From: Augochlora pura
Taxonomy: Eukaryota; Arthropoda; Insecta; Hymenoptera; Halictidae
Assembly: GCF_028453695.1 (NCBI RefSeq)
Contig: NC_135777.1
Coordinates: 21,228,796 to 21,292,795, forward strand
Direction of reading: 5' to 3'
DNA length: 64,000 bases
Shown one piece after another: positions 41,548-51,670 of this stretch. The first letter of the stretch is position 1; each line of letters opens with the position of its first letter. The notes beneath the pieces are model-generated. The model worked only from the letters and a program-made list of their open reading frames with translations, was not told the origin of the DNA and ran no database searches. A program made the translations under genes and the position numbers.

Positions 41548-43351
41548 ATGTCACAAATTGATATTCAGGATTTATTTGATAAAAGCAGGTAATGCAGTCA
41601 CCTATAAACAATAAATTTAAGCAATGTTTCATTAATAATTCTACAAAACCATAATTTTGTTTAATAATAAATAATGTTACAATAGTGTAGCAGTGAATAT
41701 AATCGATGTTATACAGTATTGAATTTTTTTACTATTAACATATGGATACTGTATAAACGCACGAAATAATTTTTAAGAAGGTAAACTTGTAAAATAAAAC
41801 TTTGTAATAAAATCTTGTAAATACATTTTAGTTTAACAAGTTAAGTATTAATATAAAATATAAATCATCTATTACCTACATTCCACAAGTTAAGTTAAAA
41901 ATATATTTCTGTTATATATGCTATGTTTCGCAATAGTACAAGAATGATATTCACTGTTTACAGGCAGTTATGCTATTGATTGAAACATGAAAAATTAAAT
42001 GGCTATTCGTACGATAATCTTTACTGTTTGAATATTTTTTATGTTGCTATTTAATTTAATAGGAATAATTTTTCTATTAGTTCTAATTTTACATGAATTT
42101 TATATTTAAATTATATCTATTGTCCAGGTTTCCTAGTGGTTGGCAGCTCCTATCGATATTGTTATACACACCAGTGGGTCTTCTACTTGCGTTACTACGT
42201 TTACTAACTGCCTTACAACTTTGGCTTATTGCGTCGTTATTACCTAATTGTAATTCACTTAGAGTATTCTTGCATCATGGGTTTAGTTTTGCTTTTGGCA
42301 TCGTGGTAAAAATTCCTAAAGATGAAGTTAAAGACCAACAGACAAGAATCATTATTGCCAATAATGTCTCTATTCTGGATCACTTCGCATTATACAAAAT
42401 TACACAAGCACTAACTCCCAGTGAATGGGAATTACCTGCTGCTCTCAGCAATGCGATAGGGTTTCAAAGAATGAACATGAGTAGCAAAGAAGACCTAATC
42501 ACGGATATAAAACAATTCCTTCTAACTTCAAGAAGCAATATCGTACTCCAACCTGAATTTGGTACAACTAATAGCCGTGTAGCCTTGTTGAAGTTCAATT
42601 CATGGCCATTTACTATACAACCATCTATACAACCAATTGCCATTAAAGCATGGAGACCAGAATTTATACCTATTCGTGTTACTTCATTGGCGTCCACTTG
42701 GTGGACAGACATCTTTTGGTTTATGTTCGTTCCTTACACAGTTTTCACATTTAAATATCTAAAAGTAAAAAGAAATGCGGATAGTAAAGTACTGGTGCGA
42801 GAAACAGAAAAAGATATAGCAGCCACTCTTGGTCTTAAGACAAGTTCTCATACTGTAGCAGATAAAGCAGAGTTTGAAAAACGTTGTATTATGGAAAGAA
42901 CAAGAATCAGAAGACTCAATCGAAGAAATTCGCCAAATTCGCAAGTCATACACAGCATTGAGATACAAAGAATGGTACAACAAGTTAGTGAAGTGCTTCC
43001 ATCAGTTCCTCATAATGTGATCCTCAGAGATCTGTGTATGTACATGTGATCATTGGTGTACACATAATATGTCTTATATCTATTCTAAATGTTTAATTCA
43101 AAATAATTCTTTCAGTGAAAACACGCAATGTTGAACTTACTATTGCCAATATTCTGGATGGCATAGTTACTTATACACCAGAATTAAGTCAAACAAGTGT
43201 TGCGCCTTCTGCATCACGTAATCAAGTGCAAACAAGCATGATCAAGGATAATAATAGCTTAGGAACTCCTTCTTTCCAGGAAAGAAAAGCTAAAATGATA
43301 AGAGAAGCTAGGGAAAGGTATATTCAAAAACATGGACTTAAAAATTGCTGA
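41548..43351 (+). CDS. AUP1: AUP1 (ancient ubiquitous protein 1) homologue
   Basis: Three exons: 41548-41588, 42128-43035 and 43116-43351. All have GT-AG junctions and consistent phases, giving 394 residues. The short first exon ends in FDKSR, aligning with the FDSHR start of vertebrate AUP1. Order: hydrophobic hairpin about 19-52; degenerate PlsC acyltransferase domain about 75-225; basic linker; CUE domain about 291-334 (VLPSVPHNVILRDL, rebuilt across intron 2); C-terminal G2BR helix about 368-391 (SFQERKAKMIREARERY). The family anchors in ER and lipid-droplet membranes. Its CUE domain and G2BR recruit ubiquitin and the E2 UBE2G2 for ER-associated degradation. The acyltransferase HX4D motif reads NX4D (N93, D98), so enzyme activity is doubtful. 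A polyadenylation signal AATAAA lies at 43625. Confidence 0.93.
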
Positions 43352-43939
43352 CATTCTTATTACAGTTTTATTGTGATTATTGTATCTTTATTGAAAACAA
43401 GTATGTAATGTTTTGCTGTATGTATATTTATTATTACATAATATGAATATAATTTTATTTCTAAAATACAATTGTATATTTTTACAACTACCTATTCCCT
43501 TTATATGTGTATAGTATAATATTGTATACAACAAACTTTGGAAGACTGCGTTTTGAGTAACTTTATATCTTACTTCTTATTATGTAATATTCAAGTGAAC
43601 TCCATTTATCCATAAATACGGAAAAATAAATTGATTCAGCTGATAAACCTAAGAATGTTTTCCTACTCTTATTAAATAGAAACACAATAAATCACATGAT
43701 AAAAATGGATATATCATAATACATTCAGATTCTATTATGTACATTAAATTGTTTCACGGCATATCGATGGCTTATGATCTTACACTGCATAAAAAATTGG
43801 AAGACAAGTCATTTATATATTACTAATTTAATTTAATATATCCTACAAATAAAGTATTATATAAAATATTCGATCTCCTTCAATTATTTTGCCACAAAAA
43901 TATGTTGCTACTGGTTTGAGTATTTTTTTAAAACAGTCA
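43352..43939. other. Convergent 3' UTR region of AUP1 and SSADH
   Basis: 588 bp of AT-rich DNA between two stop codons facing each other. AATAAA on the plus strand at 43625-43630 would serve AUP1. AATAAA on the minus strand at 43454-43459 could serve the dehydrogenase, in which case the two transcripts overlap. No coding content. Confidence 0.55.
43625..43630 (+). terminator. Polyadenylation signal of AUP1
   Basis: First consensus AATAAA after the AUP1 stop, 274 bp downstream. Confidence 0.5.
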
Positions 43940-45499
43940 TTACTGCTTAATGTCTCCAATACATACATATTTAATATCAACATAATCGTGTACTCCATGT
44001 CTAGAACCTTCTCTACCTATACCCGATTCTTTTACCCCACCAAAGGCAGCTTCGGCACAGGAAATCAATCCTTCATTCACACCAACCATTCCAACTTCTA
44101 ATGCTTTAGCTACTCTAAATATTTGTGTTACGTCACCAGAATAAAAGTATCCAGCTAAACCAACAGGTGTACTATTAGCTTTTTGTATAACTTCTTCCTC
44201 AGAATTAAATTTATTAATGACTGCTACCGGACCAAAAATTTCTTTATTGTATATTTCCATATCCTCGCTTACGTTTGTAATAAGAGTAGGAGTATAAAAC
44301 AGTGGTCCTATTTCAGCTAATGGTTTACCACCACAATGTACTTTTGCTCCTTTGTTTACTGCATCAGTAACTAATCCATGTACAATTTTCAACTGATTGT
44401 CTTTAGTAAGAGGACCATGGGTAACACCTTCCTTGCTACCGTCTCCCAATTTAATATCAGTTTTAATCTTTGCTAAAAACTTTTCAACAAATTGATCATA
44501 TACACCTGCTTGTACGAAAAATCTATTTGCAGAAACACATGTTTGACCAGTATTACGGAATTTACTTGCCATAGCACCTGTTATAGCTGAATCTAAATTG
44601 GCTGAATCGAAAATAATAAATGGTGCATTACCGCCTAATTCAAGACTAAGCCGCTTCATAGTCGAAGCGCACTGTTTATACAAAATTTTTCCTACTGCTG
44701 TTGAACCAGTAAATGATAATACTCTTACTTTGGGATTTCCACATAGCTCTTTACCAACATTTACAGAATTCTTTTCGCTCGTTGTGAGCACATTAATAGT
44801 TCCATGTGGAAATCCTGCTTTCTCTGCAAGTTCAGCCAATGCTAAGGCAGTAAGTGGTGTATCTTCTGATGGTTTCACCACACATGTGCATCCAACAGAT
44901 AAGGCAGCTCCTGCCTTCCGTGTAATCATAGCATGAGGAAAATTCCATGGTGTAATTAAAGCAGCAACCCCCACAGGTTGTTTCAGTAAAAATAAATGCC
45001 TATTGGGATCTCCTCCTTGCAATACTTCTCCGTCAACCCTTCTAGCTTCTTCTGAGAACCATTCAACAAAAGAATTTCCATATTTAATTTCACCTCTAGC
45101 CTCGGCTAAAGATTTTCCATTCTCTTTGGTCAAAATATGTGCCAAGTCCTCCGAGTATTTCACCATTAAGTCATACCAATTTCTAAGCAAATGACTCCGC
45201 TCTTTTGCACTTGTTGCACGAAACGATTCAAAAGCTTTTGATGCCGCTTCAATAGCTACCTTTGTGTCTTGGACATCCATATCAGGTACATTGTTAATAA
45301 CAGATTTGTCAACTGGATTATGGACAGGAAATACTTGTTTACTACTCGCTCCTACCCATTTGCCATTTACGTATGCAAGATCTTTTAGAAGATGCATTGC
45401 CCTAGTTAATGTCAGTGCATTATGTGAAATGCACTTCTGTGTTGTAGACACACTATGAAACATTGTGCCAGCAAATAAATAACAATCTGCAACATGCAA
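43940..45499 (-). CDS. Ssadh: Succinate-semialdehyde dehydrogenase, mitochondrial (ALDH5 family)
   Basis: An intronless frame of up to 519 residues, the usual length for the family. It oxidises succinic semialdehyde to succinate with NAD+, the last step of the GABA shunt, in the mitochondrial matrix. Visible motifs: TPWNFPHAM with N186, KPSE with K209, the nucleotide-binding GSTAVG at 265-270, ELGG with general base E287, and catalytic C321 in NTGQTCVSANR. The residue two after the catalytic Cys is Ser; human and bacterial enzymes have a second Cys there that forms a redox-switch disulfide. The start is uncertain: Met13 (ATG at 45461-45463) begins a basic, acid-free presequence typical of mitochondrial import. 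A splice-acceptor-like ttgcag at about 45486-45491 (minus strand) suggests an upstream exon is possible. Divergent from PPIE. Confidence 0.93.
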   Translation of the reverse strand: MHVADCYLFAGTMFHSVSTTQKCISHNALTLTRAMHLLKDLAYVNGKWVGASSKQVFPVHNPVDKSVINNVPDMDVQDTKVAIEAASKAFESFRATSAKERSHLLRNWYDLMVKYSEDLAHILTKENGKSLAEARGEIKYGNSFVEWFSEEARRVDGEVLQGGDPNRHLFLLKQPVGVAALITPWNFPHAMITRKAGAALSVGCTCVVKPSEDTPLTALALAELAEKAGFPHGTINVLTTSEKNSVNVGKELCGNPKVRVLSFTGSTAVGKILYKQCASTMKRLSLELGGNAPFIIFDSANLDSAITGAMASKFRNTGQTCVSANRFFVQAGVYDQFVEKFLAKIKTDIKLGDGSKEGVTHGPLTKDNQLKIVHGLVTDAVNKGAKVHCGGKPLAEIGPLFYTPTLITNVSEDMEIYNKEIFGPVAVINKFNSEEEVIQKANSTPVGLAGYFYSGDVTQIFRVAKALEVGMVGVNEGLISCAEAAFGGVKESGIGREGSRHGVHDYVDIKYVCIGDIKQ

Positions 45500-46357
45500 T
45501 TAATTATAAAAGGCATACAAAATAAAGATTTATATATACAATAAAATTTTTAATAGTCTTGTAACTAGATCACAGATTTTTAAGCAAATGTATATTTTTT
45601 TATATGCTGCTATTAGTTTCTTAAATAAGGTTTCATGACTATTTTTAAAATATTATTACAAAAAATTTGAAATCGTTGTAATTTACACTGCTAAGTATCT
45701 ATATCCATAGACTGAAGTGGTTTAAAATTTAAGATACATTAATACTATTGGTATAGAGATTTCTTCTAAAAAAAGAAGCAATTATAGAAAGAATCCAGAC
45801 CACAGAAATATTCGAACAAGTATAAATGTGTGCCCATCATGTTTTTGGAATAGAATGTTCATTTTTAAACTCTATTTAAAATTGTCAAATATCCATTAAA
45901 TGTTCACTTATATTTTTGTTTACAAAACTTTTCGTTTTATCAGAATTTCTGAACAAATACCTTCAGTTAATAGTAATTTCTCCAATAAAATGTCAATACC
46001 GCGTGTGCTGACTAGTGACACTTCAGGACTACAGACTGACAAGGAGAAAACACTTGTATTTTCAATTGTATGTCACGTTTTATACAAACGGTTAATTCTA
46101 ACACATTGACGTTATCAATTCATGTTATCTATTTCATCGACATATGGACCTTATGTAACTTATTGCTGATTTACTCCGATTAAGGGTCTTATATGTACAT
46201 GTGTATCATTTTTTCAGCGTATGTATTCTCTGCTGTGCGCGAGTGTGTATTATCGGCGCGCCGGCGTCTTTCAGTCAACAATTGTTATCATATATACATT
46301 TGTTTATTCCAATGTCATAGTTGTAAAAACAAGAAATAAAGAATTCGTTCAGCAATT
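45500..46357. promoter_or_regulatory. Divergent promoter region of SSADH and PPIE
   Basis: 858 bp between two outward-facing genes. It is AT-rich except for a GC-rich patch ggcgcgccggcg at about 46254-46265, close to the PPIE start. A 69-codon open frame at 45900-46109 has no recognisable features. A 5' non-coding exon of either gene may lie here but cannot be assigned. Confidence 0.5.
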
Positions 46358-47706
46358 ATGAGTACAAATACAAAAAGAACTATTTATGTGGGTGGGTATC
46401 AATTTGTTAGAATTTAATTATAAATATAACCTTACATTACATTAGCCAGCACGTATGTTTATTTTCGTACGTTCGATGTTAATATGTGTTGTTAATTTCT
46501 AGGAGGTCTAGCCGAAGAAGTAGACGAGAAGATACTGCACGCGGCGTTTATACCTTTTGGCGAAATTGTTGATGTACAGATACCGCTGGATTATGAATCG
46601 GAAAAACACAGAGGATTTGCATTCATTGAATTCGAAAGTGCTGAGGATGCAGCAGCAGCAATTGATAACATGGTATACATATGAAACCACCTACGTATCT
46701 CTATATGCTATTTAAAAATATGCTTTTATAATACTAATATAATTGTGTTGAAATATAATATTATCATAGGATATCTTTATAAGAATTTTTATAATTATTG
46801 CATGTTTGTTTCTAAAGAATATAATGTATTCATTATTGTGAGATAGGCGTGATAATCGACTTAAAACCAATTCCACTTATCTAATCATCACAACATCAAT
46901 CATTGTGAACTTATCTTTGATAAACAGAACGATTCTGAGCTATTTGGAAGAACAATAAGAGTTAATATTGCCAAACCACAGAAGATAAAAGAAGGTTCTT
47001 CGAAACCTGTCTGGGCAGATGATACATGGCTGCAAGAGCATGCTGGTGAAACCCTCAAAAGCGATGATAATGCCAAGTCTGGTGAAACAGTACAGACCAA
47101 GAAAGGAAAACAAAATCCTCAAGTTTATTTTGATGTTAGTGTCGGGAAACAAGAAATAGGTAGAATCATTATGATGCTGAGAGCCGATGTGGTACCAAAA
47201 ACTGCTGAAAATTTCCGTGCGCTATGTACTCATGAAAAAGGATACGGCTACCAAGGGAGCACTTTTCACAGAATTATTCCTGACTTTGTATCCTTTATGC
47301 ATCACGTATATCCCAACCTTTTAGAATTTTCTTTATATAAATTTACATGTATATATGTATGTATATATTTTTTCTTACATAAGCTTAGATGTGCCAAGGA
47401 GGAGACTTCACAAATCACAATGGAACAGGTGGCAAATCAATTTATGGAAACAAATTTGATGATGAGAATTTCGAGTTGAAACATACAGGACCTGGTACTC
47501 TATCTATGGCGAATTCTGGTACAAATACAAATGGCTCACAATTTTTCATATGTACAGCCCGTACAGATTGGCTAGATGGAAAACATGTTGTATTTGGGCA
47601 TGTCCTTAGCGGTTTAGACGTTTTGAAAAAAGTCGAAAAATTTGGAGCAAAATCTGGCACTCCTTCACAAAAAGTAGTAATAACAGCTTGTGGAGAATTA
47701 ACTTAA
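46358..47706 (+). CDS. PPIE: Peptidyl-prolyl cis-trans isomerase E (cyclophilin 33)
   Basis: Four exons: 46358-46391, 46503-46672, 46928-47287 and 47389-47706. Phases are consistent and give 293 residues, close to the 301 of human PPIE. An N-terminal RNA-recognition motif (about 6-85) has RNP2 IYVGGL and RNP1 RGFAFIEF. A linker of about 50 residues follows, then a full cyclophilin domain (about 130-293). The cyclophilin catalytic elements are visible: FHRII with the catalytic Arg, QGGDFTNHNGTGG, and the cyclosporin-binding Trp in TDWLDGKHVVFG. The family is nuclear, associated with activated spliceosomes, and binds RNA and the MLL PHD finger in mammals. A likely polyadenylation signal AATAAA is at 47787-47792. 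Nothing is missing, so it should be functional. Confidence 0.96.
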
Positions 47707-48148
47707 ATTAATTTTAGAATTAGTATAAAATTAATTTTCATTAATTTATTATTATGTAGATTTTGTATTGAAGATACAAAGTTATTAATAAAAATTAAAT
47801 TTTGAAAGAAAATTGAACTTGAAATTGAATAACAATTTAATCTATTCGTAATATATGTAAGTGGTAAATTTAATTTTTTATATTTGCATTGCAAATGAGA
47901 ATTACCTGATATGTATACACCTATATATACACATATCATTAATGTTAATGAGATGAGTATACCATGAGTATAGTATAATATGTAATCATACATATTTGTG
48001 CTCGGTCACGATCGTAATCGTATTTGCAATATTATCTATAAAGCAGTGACGCGATATTTTTGACCATATAATTTCGAAGCTCTGTACAAGTAACTTCTTC
48101 ATTCAGTAATTTTTATATATATCCACTTGATTATCAGTATCTACCATA
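47707..48148. other. PPIE 3' UTR and DHRS4 promoter
   Basis: 442 bp of AT-rich spacer between two genes on the same strand. AATAAA at 47787-47792 marks the probable end of PPIE. The remainder must hold the DHRS4 promoter; no defined element seen. Confidence 0.6.
47787..47792 (+). terminator. Polyadenylation signal of PPIE
   Basis: Consensus AATAAA 81 bp after the PPIE stop codon. Confidence 0.65.
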
Positions 48149-49321
48149 ATGTTGCGCACAACAATAAATCAAGGTATTCGTAATTTTAGTGTTAATTCGC
48201 CCGCAATAAAATGCAATCGCTTACAAGGAAGAACGGCAATTGTAACAGCTTCAACAGATGGGTGAGAAAACTTATTGAATGCAATTCATAATTAATTCCA
48301 TATTATTTTCATAAATGATATAACTTAACCTCTTCCGTTAAATTAGCAATTTATAAAATTTTTATCTTTTTTCTACAGCATTGGTTTCGCAATTGCAAGA
48401 CGTTTGGCTCAAGAAGGTGCCAAAGTGATGATTAGCAGTCGCAAAGATTCAAATGTAAAGAAAGCAGTGGAACAGCTTAAATCTGAAGGACTACAAGTAT
48501 CTGGTGTTGTATGCCATGTTGCTAAACAGGACGATAGAAAAAATCTCTTCAACAAAGTAAATTTTAAACAATTGGATGTTATATTAAAAGTTATTGTACA
48601 TTATTAACATCAATAAGTAATATTGCAGACAAAAGAAGAATTTGGTGGATTAGATATTCTTGTATCAAATGCAGCTGCTAATCCTGTATTTACCACACTT
48701 TTTGGGACTCCTGAGGAAGCATGGGACAAAATTTTTGAAATTAATGTTAAAAGTAGCTTTCTTCTAATGCAAGAATCTCTGCCACTATTGAGAGAAAGTA
48801 AATCCTCTTCAGTAATACTTATATCTTCAATAGCAGCATATCAACAAGTTACAGTAAATATTTATATTCTATACAATATTATTACTTATAAATGAATAAT
48901 TAATATGTAAAACTAAATACATGTTTTATTTCAGGCATTGGGTGCTTATGCTGTAAGTAAGACAGCATTATTAGGTCTTACCAATGTTGCTGCTGCTGAT
49001 CTTGCATCAGAAGGAATTCGTGTAAATTGTATAGCACCTGGTGTTATAAAAACAAAGTTTTCTGAACCGGTATGTACTGATATACATTTACATATAGAGT
49101 ACACCATTACCTGTTAAAAATCATATATATTAAACAATATATGTGTTTTATAGCTTGTTGAAGGTGATTTATACGAAGCAACTGTATCTACGATACCAAT
49201 GCAAAAAATTGGTCAACCAGATGAGATTGCAAGTGTAGCAGCATTTTTAGCAAGCGATGACGCTGCTTATATTACCGGTGAAACTATTGTTGCTGCTGGT
49301 GGAATGCAATCTAGACTATAA
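48149..49321 (+). CDS. DHRS4: DHRS4-type short-chain dehydrogenase/reductase
   Basis: Five exons: 48149-48261, 48379-48556, 48629-48853, 48935-49069 and 49154-49321. They give 272 residues with consistent phases. It is a classical SDR of the DHRS4 branch, which reduces retinal and other carbonyls with NADPH. Cofactor motif VTASTDGIG (32-40) carries the TASTDGIG variant typical of DHRS4. SSRK at 57-60 suits NADP binding. NAAA lies at 111-114, the catalytic Ser in SSIAAY (about 164), and Y177xxxK181 follows. The last three residues are SRL, a type 1 peroxisomal targeting signal shared with vertebrate DHRS4. The first 25 residues carry Arg and Lys but no acid and could be a mitochondrial leader, so dual targeting is possible. 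It sits between PPIE and BBLN, all on the plus strand. Confidence 0.93.
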
Positions 49322-49650
49322 ATACGTTTGCAAATATTGCATTATTACATACCATAAATAATTCCTAAATAATACATTTCATATATTCTTTATATTTAAT
49401 TGTTTAATTTTACATTTAAGTGTTCATAATACGATTGTACACTCCTATATATAACTTTTTATTAAACATTTTTTATAAAAATATAAATTATATCTAATAT
49501 CGGTATAGAAGTATTTTTATTGAAGTTTGACATTTCCAATTCCTAATTCTGGAATGCAATTATGACAACACACGATATTATTACGTGACTGTTAAAAGGC
49601 GCACCTTTATCTATTGTGTACTTGCTCATATGTTATGACAGTGCTAGGTA

Positions 49651-50129
49651 ATGCAAATGGCAGACGAAAATATGGTCCATCACGCAGTGCAGCCAGAAGA
49701 AAATCGTCAAAACCACGATGACAATGGATGGAAAAACGAAGAAAATGAAGAAAATTGCAACGATACCGGTAAATATATATTTCTCTTTAAAATAAATTGT
49801 GTCATAACATGAATGGTTTCCAATTTGTTCAGTACTTCGAATAATTGAAATACGTATGTATGTATAAATAATTATCAACTTTCTTTACAATGATTTAGTT
49901 AAATAATTAGTTGTCTGTATTTTTAACTAGAAATGCTAAAATATTTATATGTTTTTTTTTAGAATTTGAGGCAATAAACGCTCAGTTGGATTTACTGAAT
50001 TCGGTTTTGGATAACCTTGAACAAAAAAATGATGTGATACATGCAGAATTAATTGATTTACTACAATCAAATAAAGAAGCAAGGAGACAATTTCAAGAAA
50101 GCCAGAATGTAGGAAAGCCAAACTCATAA
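49651..50129 (+). CDS. BBLN: Bublin coiled-coil protein (BBLN / UPF0184 family)
   Basis: Two exons, 49651-49768 and 49963-50129, give 94 residues; a second in-frame ATG at 49657 would give 92. The N-terminal 40 residues are acidic and Asn-rich. The conserved core is AINAQLDLLNSVLDNLEQKN plus the following helix, a single coiled coil of about 45 residues. It matches human BBLN (C9orf16: AIN..LDQINSCLDHLEEKND) and the insect UPF0184 family. The nematode member (bublin) organises intermediate filaments at the apical intestinal surface; the role in insects is not established. It follows DHRS4 by 329 bp on the same strand and converges with the nucleoside hydrolase gene. Confidence 0.88.
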
Positions 50130-50505
50130 TGTTATATTTTGGAGGTACATAACCTATTATTTCAAATTAAGCAATATTAATGTTTTCTATTATATAAACT
50201 GATATGTAATCAACTTTTATGTATATTATTGCAGATTACCTGATGTACATATATTTTATAACGAGGTAGTTATTCATATATATTGCATTTGTATTATTTC
50301 TTAGTACAATGTAATACAAATATTACTGTATAAATGGTAAACATTCCTACTAAAGGTAACTTAATAATATATTGAATTATTGTTATTATAATATAACATC
50401 ACAATTAGAGTATAAACAGAAATATATAAACATTTATGTCCTGTATAAACATATATGTAAATTATATGTAAAATTGTCTGTGTTATTTTATTATTATTTT
50501 AACAA
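50130..50505. other. Convergent spacer between BBLN and nucleoside hydrolase
   Basis: 376 bp of very AT-rich DNA that must hold both 3' UTRs. No clear consensus polyadenylation signal could be assigned to either gene and no coding content is seen. Confidence 0.5.
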
Positions 50506-51670
50506 TTATATGTTAACAGAAGATATTAACAGGTCTTTAAACATTTCTGAATCGAACTGTTGAATTAGAAACACATTAGGTTCATTCGACAATAAATGAT
50601 CAAGTACGACTTGACCTCTGGTTTTAGTACCACTTAATTCTATATCTGCATGATATTCTACAACATCCTGCGCAATTTCTGGTTTTAATATAATTCCAGC
50701 TAAAAATGCGTCGCACGTAATATAAGTAGGGAATCGTTTCTTCCTTATTTTATTGCATGCACTTTCAATGTCATTCATAAGTTTCATACAGGGTGTATCT
50801 ATTTTACCTAGCACATTCCATCTCCATTCCTACAATTGTTAAATTTATATTACAGATATTTTTATATCTCTCAGGTATATTATTGATATACATACATGTG
50901 TAATACTAGACCCGCAGCATGCTTCCCATGGTAACAACCATAAAGGTTTCTTGTTTTTGTTAAAAACTATGTGAACACTCTCTGGATCCACATAAAAGTT
51001 GAATTCTGCTTGTGATGTTATATTACCCTGTGCTAGTAATAAATGTCTTCTATGATTATTTCTTAAATAATCTAAGCAAGATGATAAAATAATATGTACC
51101 TTTCACGTTTCCACCCATTATGTAGAAATCTTTTACATTGTTAATAAAATCAGGGTGCATTTTTATAGCTGTTGCTATATTTGTCAGAGGACCTAATCCT
51201 ACAATACTAATTTGATTTGGATTCTCTGATACAATTCTATGCATAGCATATACAGCGTGCTCTTTCTCCAATTTATCTGTATTTACTTCTGTTTCATATG
51301 CATTCCCAAAACCATCGCCACCATGGTATTGTTCCTTTTTAGCTTCATCAGTATGATACGTACAAAGTATAGGTTCATATGCTCCTTGAAAAACTGGTAT
51401 CTATAAATTAATAATTATGAAAACTTCACTACATTTTTAAACTTAATCGTACAATTTATTTAAGAAACCAATACTTACATCTGTTACCTCACAGACATTT
51501 AAAGTTCTACACACATTTTTAACTACATTCACTACTTCAGTGTTACCATTAACGCAAGTGATTGCTTTAATTTCAATTTCTTTCTTCTTATGAGCGGCTA
51601 ATAATATTATTAACGCTAACGCATCATCCACGCCAGCATCACAGTCAATAATCAATTGCTTCCCAGTCAT
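50506..51670 (-). CDS. Nucleoside hydrolase (inosine/uridine-preferring type)
   Basis: Four exons on the minus strand: 51479-51670, 51100-51400, 50896-51032 and 50506-50829. Phases are consistent and give 317 residues, normal for the family. These enzymes hydrolyse the N-glycosidic bond of ribonucleosides in salvage; vertebrates lack them but insects keep several. The N-terminal calcium-binding signature DCDAGVDD supplies D9, D11, D15 and D16. Other motifs are GLGPLTNIA, MGGN, GNITSQAEFN (rebuilt across intron 2) and a C-terminal TCDAFLAG. In well-studied members the residue before that last Asp is a catalytic His; here it is C249, so purine or leaving-group preference may differ. There is no signal peptide, so it is probably cytosolic. 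Intron 2 uses the first tag acceptor, because the nearby cag would put a stop in frame. Confidence 0.92.

Noticed and set aside
45900..46109. 69-codon open frame upstream of PPIE
   Set aside because: AT-rich, no similarity, lies in a divergent promoter region.
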